7,803 nucleotides of DNA, from NCBI GenBank assembly GCA_021781185.1, contig JAJXXI010000189.1:1-7803 (forward strand), read 5' to 3'. The translations under genes and the position numbers were made by a program. The notes below the pieces were generated by a model. The model ran no database searches. It had not been told where the DNA came from and saw only the letters and a program-made list of their open reading frames with translations. Shown here piece after piece: positions 1 to 7,803 of this stretch. The first letter of the stretch is position 1. Each line of letters starts with the position of its first letter. Source of the DNA: a bacterium. Its GTDB lineage: Bacteria; Verrucomicrobiota; Verrucomicrobiia; Limisphaerales; UBA11358.

Positions 1-2955
<2,955 letters not shown>

Positions 2956-2981
2956 GCGGATCGCCCTGCCGCCGGAGCGCG

Positions 2982-2998
2982 GCGCGGCGTTGCCGCGC
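2982..2998 (+). terminator. GC-rich stem-loop downstream of secA, possible transcript end
   Basis: gcgcggc-gtt-gccgcgc forms a perfect 7-bp stem with a 3-base loop, starting 27 bases after the secA stop. No T-tract follows (the next bases are gtgatgcgcgc), so it does not qualify as a canonical intrinsic terminator. It could protect the mRNA 3' end or be a chance product of GC-rich sequence. Confidence 0.3.
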
Positions 2999-3162
2999 GT
3001 GATGCGCGCAACTGCCGCCGGCACAGATGCGATCGGTTTGATGTTTAGCCGCCCTACCAGGGCTCGGTGGAGCGGGTCGGGGCCGCGCGGTGGAAAATTT
3101 CTACTTATTTTTTCATTTTCCCCCCTTGCGCATTTCCCAACCGGGCGTAGCCTTGTCTCGGG

Positions 3163-3190
3163 TTGACATGGATGCGGGATGCGGTAAGAA
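3163..3190 (+). promoter_or_regulatory. Candidate sigma70-type promoter for lysS
   Basis: A perfect -35 box TTGACA (3163-3168) is followed after 16 bases by TAAGAA (3185-3190), a weak -10 match (3 of 6). An AT-rich patch lies about 45-70 bases upstream. Transcription from here would give a leader of roughly 120 bases before the ATG at 3316. The placement between secA and lysS fits, but the -10 box is weak and no experimental support exists. Confidence 0.45.
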
Positions 3191-3315
3191 AACCACCGGT
3201 AAATCCCCCAGACGATGCCAGCCCGCTTCATTTTCCGGCATTCCGGCGCAGTTGGCGGCACTTTGTTTCTTGGTTTCCCCCCGGATTTTGTGCTTCAATG
3301 TCCGTCGCCATTTTT

Positions 3316-5133
3316 ATGGAAGACACGAATTCACTCATCGAACAGCGCCGCGCCAAGCTCAAATCGCTGGAAGCCAAGGGCATTTTCCCGTTCCAAAACA
3401 AGTTCACACCCGACCGCGCCTGCAAAGAAGCCCGCAGCGGCTTTGAATCCGGCACGCTGCCCGAAGGCACCAAAGTTTCCGTCGCCGGCCGCATCACCGC
3501 GCACCGGGACATGGGAAAATCCATGTTCATTGACGTGCGCGACCAGTCCGGGCGCATCCAGGTTTACGCGCAGAAAAACGTCCTCGGCGACGAACAATTC
3601 GGCATCTTCAACCACCTTGACCTCGCGGACTTTGTCGGCGTGACCGGCACGTTGTTCCGCACCAAGACCGGCGAACCGAGCATCAAGCTCGAATCCTTCG
3701 TGATTCTCGCCAAGGCGCTTCGCCCGCCGCCCGGCAAATGGCACGGCTTGGAAGACACGGAAATCCGCTACCGCCAGCGCTATCTCGACCTGATTTCCAA
3801 CCTCGACGTGAAGGACGTGATGCTCAAACGCAGCGCCATCATCCGCGAGATCCGCAATTTCTTCCACGGCCGTGGCTATGTGGAAGTGGAGACGCCCGTG
3901 ATGCAGGCCATTCCCGGCGGCGCGGCGGCGGCCCCGTTCATCACCAAGCACAATGCGCTCGGCTGCGACTTTTACCTGCGCATCGCGCTGGAGCTTTACC
4001 ACAAGCGCCTGCTCGTCGGCGGCGTGGACAAGCTGTTCGAGATCGGCAAGAACTTCCGCAACGAAGGTCTCTCGCGCCGGCACAATCCCGAATTCACCAT
4101 GCTCGAAGCGTATCAGGCGTTCGGCGATTACGAGACGATGATGGAAACGGTGGAATCGCTCATCGTTCACATCGCGGAAACTGTGTTCCCTGAAAATAAA
4201 CTAAAATTTCCACGCGTGCGTCATGGCGAAGTGACAACGGAAATACTGCAATCATTGGTTTACTGCTGGACAAACTTGGGGCGTTTTATCGAAGCAACAT
4301 CAAAGTCCTCAGCGGATGTTGAGATAGCAAAAACACTGTTAAGTGAAATTTTTAAAACGCGCGATAAATTTAATTCAACTCGAAATGAAGGTCCACATTG
4401 GGAGATCGCACGCGCTGCTTTGAATGAGATAAGGCCCCTTTTTGAGAAAACAAAAGCGGCGCTTCAGAACTGGGCTGATCCCGATCATCCAACGGGAATT
4501 AATTCATGGGTTCCACAAGTTGAAAGTCATATTGCAAAGCTTGAGAAACTGACAGCCGAAGAAATTATAGACTTAAACAGACCTTGGAAGCGCGCGAAAT
4601 ACAAAGATCTCGTTCGCGAAAGAGTTCGTGAAAAAACTCCTTTGGTTCCGGATTGGTTCGCTCTTTCACCGGAATATCGCCGCCGTGCTGCGATTGACTT
4701 GTTAAAACTCGGCGGTGACATCGGGACGAACTACGAGGACTTTGAAGTCACCGGCGCGGTGTTCGAGAAATTGATCGAGCCAACGCTCATCAATCCTACG
4801 TTTGTCACGCATCTGCCGAAGGAACTCGTGCCGCTCGCCAAGCTCACGCCCGACGACCCGACGACCGTCGAGGTTTTCGAGTGCTGCATCAACGGACAGG
4901 AAATTTCGCCCGGCTACACCGAGCAAAACGATCCCATCCAGCAGCGCGCCACGCTGGAGCATCAGGCCGGCGGCGAACAGCAGAAGCTGGACGAGGATTT
5001 CCTCGTCGCGCTCGAACACGGCATGCCGCCCGCCGGCGGCATCGGCATCGGCATTGACCGCCTGTGCATGATGCTTCTCGGCCAGGAAAGCATCCGCGAC
5101 GTGATCCTGTTCCCGCAGTTGAAGCCGAAATGA
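3316..5133 (+). CDS. lysS: Lysyl-tRNA synthetase, class II, with a ~115-residue in-frame insertion
   Basis: The product attaches lysine to tRNA-Lys using ATP in the cytoplasm. The 605 residues from ATG 3316 exceed the usual ~490-510. Seen: an N-terminal OB-fold anticodon-binding domain (about 54-140, VAGRITAHRDMGKSMFIDVRD); class II motif 1 GYVEVETPVMQAIPGG from residue 187; motif 2 FEIGKNFRNEGLSRRHNPEF at about 241-260, with catalytic-type Arg248 and Glu250; the block FECCINGQEISPGYTEQNDP; and motif 3 GGIGIGIDRL ending near 583 with Arg582, followed by the typical end IRDVILFPQLKPK. The extra length is an insertion at about 301-415, between motif 2 and IDLNRPWKRAKYKDL. All catalytic motifs are present and the frame is unbroken, so activity is plausible. 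The start at 3316 gives a normal N terminus (MEDTNSLIEQRRAKL); ATG 3298 is an alternative, and neither has a clear Shine-Dalgarno sequence. The stop lies three bases from the stop of the convergent gene. Confidence 0.97.
   Translation: MEDTNSLIEQRRAKLKSLEAKGIFPFQNKFTPDRACKEARSGFESGTLPEGTKVSVAGRITAHRDMGKSMFIDVRDQSGRIQVYAQKNVLGDEQFGIFNHLDLADFVGVTGTLFRTKTGEPSIKLESFVILAKALRPPPGKWHGLEDTEIRYRQRYLDLISNLDVKDVMLKRSAIIREIRNFFHGRGYVEVETPVMQAIPGGAAAAPFITKHNALGCDFYLRIALELYHKRLLVGGVDKLFEIGKNFRNEGLSRRHNPEFTMLEAYQAFGDYETMMETVESLIVHIAETVFPENKLKFPRVRHGEVTTEILQSLVYCWTNLGRFIEATSKSSADVEIAKTLLSEIFKTRDKFNSTRNEGPHWEIARAALNEIRPLFEKTKAALQNWADPDHPTGINSWVPQVESHIAKLEKLTAEEIIDLNRPWKRAKYKDLVRERVREKTPLVPDWFALSPEYRRRAAIDLLKLGGDIGTNYEDFEVTGAVFEKLIEPTLINPTFVTHLPKELVPLAKLTPDDPTTVEVFECCINGQEISPGYTEQNDPIQQRATLEHQAGGEQQKLDEDFLVALEHGMPPAGGIGIGIDRLCMMLLGQESIRDVILFPQLKPK
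4191..4707 (+). other. AT-rich compositional island inside lysS
   Basis: Hand counting gives 209 G+C of 480 (about 44%) for 4201-4680, with 28% in 4321-4380, against 62% at 4021-4080 and 70% at 4981-5040. Codon use shifts with it: I read four ATA, three TTA, two AGA and one AGG codons here and none in the rest of lysS. The left edge falls near the start of the insertion, while the right edge lies about 140 bases past it, inside conserved LysS sequence. This suggests foreign origin of the whole patch. Confidence 0.8.
4216..4560 (+). other. In-frame insertion within lysS, unrecognised sequence
   Basis: About 115 codons separate the end of the motif 2 region (DYETMMETVESLIVHIAETV, then ENKLKFP) from EIIDLNRPWKRAKYKD. 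In E. coli LysS only a short turn links the corresponding parts. The inserted residues look mostly alpha-helical and charged (stretches such as ADVEIAKTLLSEIFKTRDKF and HWEIARAALNEIRPLFEKTK). I recognise no domain, and there are no intein splice residues, membrane segments or metal motifs. Boundaries are uncertain by about 10 codons. It is open throughout, so it is presumably translated as an extra surface domain. Confidence 0.75.
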
Positions 5134-5136
5134 ATT

Positions 5137-7005
5137 TCACGGTTGCCAGTGTGCCGGCCCGAGGAGCATCACGCTCTGGCCGATGGCTGGCATCTTAAAG
5201 GGTTTGTAGGAAAGCGTTGGCCAGTCAAACTGGAACCATTGGAAATTGGGCGCATCGAGCGACGTATCGAACCGGAACCCAACCCGCGAAGGCAAATCCA
5301 TGGCATCCACTTTCAAGACTTCCACCGTGAAGCTGCCGACGTCGTAGCGGTCGCCAGCTTCGCATTTGGGTGCGCCGATAAGCAGGTTGGCCGTCCTGAA
5401 GGCGTAGGCGAAATGAATCGGCCCCACCTCGTCGCAGGAAAACATGTTCGGCGCCTTGGACTGAATCACCAGGGTTTGGTCATCCGTCCTTTCCACGTCA
5501 AAGCCCGTGCAACCGGGCACCAGCGTGCGCAGGGACTTCGGCAGGGGCTGGTGGTGATAAATTTTGTTGGCCGGCGCATAAGCCAGCGCGAGTTGACAGG
5601 GGGCATTGATGACAATCACATCCCGGCTTTCCGCGTCCGGCGAATTGCCGACGTCGCTGAAGCGGGTTAATCCTTTGAGCGCAAAAGCGGTTCCTTCCAC
5701 CGCCAGCGCCCGGCCGGCGAGGGCGCCCGGAATATGCACCAACAGGAGCAGGGCGCAGGCGGTCCAGGCCAGAATCCGATGGCCCAATGCTGCCGGCATT
5801 CGGCGGGTGATCAGGCCCGCCGCGAAGCTGGCGATCAGTCCGTAAGCCCCGACGGCCACGAAGCCGAGGTTTTTGCCGATGGGCATCACCGTGGCCGCCG
5901 GAATGACCGCCAGCACCGTGACGGCGAACCAGAATGCGGCCAGTTTGTCGCGGCGCACCCATGGCAGAAAAACCAGCAACACCGCGACGGCCAGCGCGCA
6001 ATAAAATGCCGTGACCTTCGGCAGCAACGATGGATTCACGGCGAATAAAAGATCCGGCGGCAGGAACGGAAGCTGGCCCGCCAGCAAAATCAGCGCCCGG
6101 GGGATGACTACCCGCGCAAATTGAAGCGGCTCGGCGGACGGGTCAATGTAAGCGCCCACATGGTAAATGCCGGAGCCGGCAAGCGTGTAGATGATCCGCC
6201 ACAGCACGATGACCATGATTGCCGGCAAAACCGTCAGGGCCCGGCGGCGCCAGGAACCGCCTTCCAACACCAGCGCATACGCGAGGATGAAGGCCAGGCT
6301 GGAAGCGCCGCCTTCGTTGGCGAACACCGCCAGCGCCAGGAACAGCAGGGACAACCACAAGCCGGAGCGCGATTTTGCGGAACGCCATTGATGATGTTCA
6401 TACAGGCACATCAGGCCGAAGAACAGCGACATGATAAAGCCGCGATTGGCGACGAACGCCACTGGGAAGTAGGTGTTGCCATCCAGCAGGAACATCAGCG
6501 CCGCCAGTCCGGCGGGCCAGCCGCTTCCCATCAGCCGGCGGTAAATAATCGTTACGAGGAACACGATGGCCATGAACCAGGCGATATTTTCGGCGTGCAT
6601 CAGCGTGGGCGATTCGGGAATAAGCCGGTAATCGAGCCAGTGCGTGAACGCCGTGACCGGCCGCCACAGCCCCAGTTTCAAATCGTCCGTCGTCCACCAC
6701 GGCAACATGCCGTAGTGCTTCGCTGTCGCCACGCCCCGGGAATCCTTGTTGAAGAAAAAATCATTGAGGACGGTCGGGAGACTGCCGGAGTCGGCAGGTG
6801 CGCCGGTCTCGGTGACGCGCGGCGGCAATTGGTCGGGCCGGAGCGCAATCACGCGCTGGGGCAGATCGTCCGCCACCAACCCCAGCTTCAAGGCCGGCAG
6901 CATCACCAGCAGCGCGCCGAGGGCGAGGAGGGCGGGAAGATGACGGTGCGTGAGAAAGTTTCTGGCGAAATTCAGCCGCCGGTTTCCAGTTTGATTTGCG
7001 GTCAT
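5137..7005 (-). CDS. Polytopic membrane protein, probable GT-C fold glycosyltransferase
   Basis: This 622-residue integral membrane protein has a basic N terminus, then about 12 hydrophobic segments (roughly 23-43, 138-157, 162-180, 182-202, 214-229, 234-248, 256-276, 301-320, 331-350, 354-376, 380-400, 409-430) and a C-terminal soluble part (about 431-622) with four cysteines (470, 499, 524, 548). Three features recall the PMT/TMTC-like GT-C glycosyltransferases, which transfer sugars from lipid-linked donors on the outer face of the membrane: an Asp pair (Asp46-Asp47, VADDLPQR) right after the first segment, WRPVTAFTHWLDYRL (114-128) before the second, resembling the family's RPL-x-ALDY-x-L signature, and FANEGG (228-233), where relatives have an SKE-like loop. 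Substrate and pathway cannot be told. The start ATG at 7005 lacks a clear ribosome-binding site. The gene is convergent with lysS and divergent from the ABC-F gene, so it is probably transcribed alone. Existence is fairly sure; function is tentative. Confidence 0.85.
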   Translation of the reverse strand: MTANQTGNRRLNFARNFLTHRHLPALLALGALLVMLPALKLGLVADDLPQRVIALRPDQLPPRVTETGAPADSGSLPTVLNDFFFNKDSRGVATAKHYGMLPWWTTDDLKLGLWRPVTAFTHWLDYRLIPESPTLMHAENIAWFMAIVFLVTIIYRRLMGSGWPAGLAALMFLLDGNTYFPVAFVANRGFIMSLFFGLMCLYEHHQWRSAKSRSGLWLSLLFLALAVFANEGGASSLAFILAYALVLEGGSWRRRALTVLPAIMVIVLWRIIYTLAGSGIYHVGAYIDPSAEPLQFARVVIPRALILLAGQLPFLPPDLLFAVNPSLLPKVTAFYCALAVAVLLVFLPWVRRDKLAAFWFAVTVLAVIPAATVMPIGKNLGFVAVGAYGLIASFAAGLITRRMPAALGHRILAWTACALLLLVHIPGALAGRALAVEGTAFALKGLTRFSDVGNSPDAESRDVIVINAPCQLALAYAPANKIYHHQPLPKSLRTLVPGCTGFDVERTDDQTLVIQSKAPNMFSCDEVGPIHFAYAFRTANLLIGAPKCEAGDRYDVGSFTVEVLKVDAMDLPSRVGFRFDTSLDAPNFQWFQFDWPTLSYKPFKMPAIGQSVMLLGPAHWQP

Positions 7006-7090
7006 ACACTTGCGTTTGATTGGGCAACGATGCTGTCGACCACGGGAATGGACCAGGCCAGCCGGCCTAGCTCACGAACAAACACCCGGC

Positions 7091-7275
7091 CGCAACTGGA
7101 CACGGTGATCATCGGTGGCCCGGAGTTCAATGTGCTGCCGACATCTTGTCGGCAGAGCGTGGGCACAAAGGCGGGGACTGCCGACAAGATGTCGGCAGCA
7201 CGTTGGCGGGTAGCGATTGCCTTTTCAGTCAAAGGCCACTGCGGGGAGCCAATTTGGTCAAGGTGTCCAGTTGCG
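7091..7275. repeat. Outer degraded inverted repeat around the compound palindrome
   Basis: cgcaactggacac at 7091-7103 is exactly complementary to gtgtccagttgcg at 7263-7275. Similarity continues inward at a lower level for about 18 bases (tgatca against tggtca). The arms lie 28 and 61 bases from the inner palindrome, so the arrangement is asymmetric. It may be the remains of a duplicated and inverted segment into which the inner repeat was placed. Confidence 0.6.
7132..7201. repeat. Compound palindromic repeat, REP/MITE-like
   Basis: Two perfect 23-bp inverted arms (7132-7154 and 7179-7201) enclose a 24-base spacer. Each arm is itself a near-palindrome: tgccgaca-tct-tgtcggca in the left arm and its complement, with aga at the centre, in the right arm. 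Each arm can therefore fold alone (8-bp stem, 3-base loop) or pair with the other in a 23-bp stem. Paired REP/BIME sequences have this form. As the element sits between divergent promoters, a role in transcription termination or mRNA stability is possible. I associate this kind of tgccgacaagatgtcggca unit with verrucomicrobial genomes, from memory only. Confidence 0.85.
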
Positions 7276-7358
7276 CCCCAAACTCCTCGCTTGGGCATCC
7301 CACGCGGCGGGGGGCCGCCGACAGGTAAATGCTCCACAGCGTGATTCGCTTTCCACAG

Positions 7359-7386
7359 TTGCAGTCGCAGCAAATTTGACTAAAAT
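7359..7386 (+). promoter_or_regulatory. Candidate promoter for the ABC-F gene
   Basis: TTGCAG (7359-7364) and TAAAAT (7381-7386, 5 of 6 to the -10 consensus) are spaced by 16 bases. The -10 box ends 9 bases before the ATG at 7396, so transcription from here would yield an almost leaderless mRNA. The -35 match is poor. Confidence 0.35.
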
Positions 7387-7395
7387 GGCAGGCTG

Positions 7396-7803
7396 ATGTT
7401 AACCGTAGCCGGACTTTCCAAATCATTTGGCGGACGCGAATTGTTTGACGACGTAACGTTGAACATCATGTCGGGCGACCGCATCGCCATCACCGGGCCG
7501 AACGGCGCGGGCAAATCCACGCTCATCAAAATCATTCTCGGCCAGGAGGAGCCGGACGCGGGCAGCGTGTCGTTCATCCGCGGCACACGCGTCGGTTATT
7601 TGCCGCAGGAAAGCGAACCCGCCGGCAATGAGACCGTCCTGGAAGTCGCCGTGCCGCACCAGCATGAGCACGACGGCCAGTTCATCGCCAAGGTGAAGCA
7701 GACTCTCGCCAGCCTCGGTTTCAAGCAGACGGATCACGACCGTCCGGCACGCGAGATGTCCGGCGGCTGGATCATGCGCGCCCACTTGGCGCGGCTGCTC
7801 GCG
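7396..7803 (+). CDS. ABC-F family ATPase, 3'-truncated by window edge
   Basis: Only the first 136 residues are present. Seen: a standard ABC nucleotide-binding start (MLTVAGLSKSFGGRELFDDV), Walker A GPNGAGKST at 34-42, the Q-loop GYLPQE at 67-72, and the signature MSGGWIMRAHLARLLA at 121-136. The short helical stretch between Q-loop and signature, the SGGW-x-MR form of the signature and the lack of membrane segments fit ABC-F proteins. These carry two ABC domains in one soluble chain and mostly act on the ribosome (EttA, Uup, YheS and antibiotic-resistance relatives). The second domain lies outside the window, so the subfamily cannot be assigned; an ordinary transporter ATPase is less likely. 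ATG 7396 is the natural start, with a weak gcagg a few bases upstream. It is divergent from the membrane protein gene. Confidence 0.92.
   Translation, partial: MLTVAGLSKSFGGRELFDDVTLNIMSGDRIAITGPNGAGKSTLIKIILGQEEPDAGSVSFIRGTRVGYLPQESEPAGNETVLEVAVPHQHEHDGQFIAKVKQTLASLGFKQTDHDRPAREMSGGWIMRAHLARLLA

Larger units (their letters stand above)
2956..3315. other. secA-lysS intergenic region
   Basis: This 360-base gap holds no convincing gene. From left to right it contains a 10-bp direct repeat ctgccgccgg (2966-2975 and 3012-3021) flanking a GC-rich hairpin, a short stem-loop gccct-acc-agggc (3051-3063), an AT-rich patch in GC-rich surroundings (about 3093-3120, with ggaaaat at 3092-3098 and its complement attttcc at 3115-3121), a promoter candidate at 3163-3190, and a leader of about 120 bases before lysS. 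The lysS frame is open back to TTG 3163, but the extra residues look unlike a LysS N terminus. Confidence 0.7.
7006..7395. other. Divergent intergenic region rich in inverted repeats
   Basis: This 390-base gap between two divergent genes shows no convincing coding sequence. Reading frames that cross it on either strand run through the palindromic repeats. It holds a compound palindrome (7132-7201), an older degraded inverted repeat outside it (7091-7275), a GC-rich stretch (about 7298-7320), and a promoter candidate for the rightward gene (7359-7386). I could not identify a promoter for the leftward membrane protein gene. Confidence 0.7.

Noticed and set aside
3092..3121. Intrinsic terminator at ggaaaat...attttcc
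   Set aside because: The stem is AT-rich, only 7 bp, and the loop is 16 bases. It is followed by C residues, not a T-tract.
3163..3315. TTG 3163 as the lysS start, adding 51 residues
   Set aside because: The extra residues (Arg/Pro/Ser-rich) do not resemble LysS, and this TTG is part of a perfect TTGACA promoter box.
3331..4170. Leftward open frame opposite the first half of lysS
   Set aside because: Antisense to conserved LysS motifs 1 and 2; no recognisable product.
4216..4560. Intein or mobile intron in lysS
   Set aside because: There is no Cys/Ser at the left splice point, no His-Asn at the right, no homing endonuclease motif, and only about 115 codons. The frame is continuous, so no intron is needed.
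7132..7201. CRISPR repeats
   Set aside because: There are only two copies, in inverted orientation around one 24-base spacer, with no cas genes.
6121..7344. Long rightward open frame (about 400 codons) opposite the membrane protein gene
   Set aside because: It is rich in Gln, His, Arg and Gly without hydrophobic core patterns, and it runs through the palindromic repeats. The opposite strand encodes clean membrane segments. It is an antisense shadow in GC-rich DNA.
7002..7373. Leftward small ORF upstream of the membrane protein
   Set aside because: Much of it translates the compound palindrome, and it overlaps the start of the membrane protein gene. Probably a repeat-derived spurious frame.

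Overview
The window holds four protein-coding genes: the 3' part of secA (runs in from the left edge), a complete lysS, a complete polytopic membrane protein gene on the opposite strand, and the first 136 codons of an ABC-F type ATPase gene (runs off the right edge). I saw no tRNA, rRNA, CRISPR array, integrase or transposase. 

Likely source: a GC-rich member of the Planctomycetes-Verrucomicrobia-Chlamydiae group, most plausibly a verrucomicrobium of the Pedosphaera/Limisphaerales type. This is inference. It rests on a SecA with a long variable insert in the first nucleotide-binding domain and an unusual motif VI (GRCSRQGDPGSS), on the LysS block FECCINGQEISPGYTEQNDP, on the absence of clear Shine-Dalgarno sequences, and on a palindromic intergenic repeat of a type I associate with that group. 

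Layout: secA ends at 2955. A 360-base intergenic stretch follows, with a GC-rich hairpin and a TTGACA-type promoter candidate, and then lysS (3316-5133). lysS converges with the membrane protein gene (7005 back to 5137), and the two stop codons are three bases apart. A 390-base intergenic region (7006-7395) separates the divergent membrane protein and ABC-F genes. It contains a perfect 23-bp inverted repeat whose arms are themselves palindromes, nested inside a second, degraded inverted repeat. 

Three of the genes are core functions: SecA powers protein export, LysS charges tRNA-Lys, and ABC-F proteins act on ribosomes or mediate related ATP-dependent functions. The membrane protein looks like a GT-C fold glycosyltransferase, but its substrate is unknown. 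Nothing suggests that the four genes form one operon. 

The most unusual signal is inside lysS. About 115 codons (roughly 4216-4560) are inserted in frame between motif 2 and the conserved IDLNRPW segment. They lie in an AT-rich island (about 44% GC by hand count over 4201-4680, against 62-70% in sampled flanks) that uses ATA, TTA, AGA and AGG codons, which I find nowhere else in the gene. The island also covers conserved LysS sequence beyond the insertion, which points to replacement by recombination rather than a simple insertion. I found no convincing defence or mobile system here.
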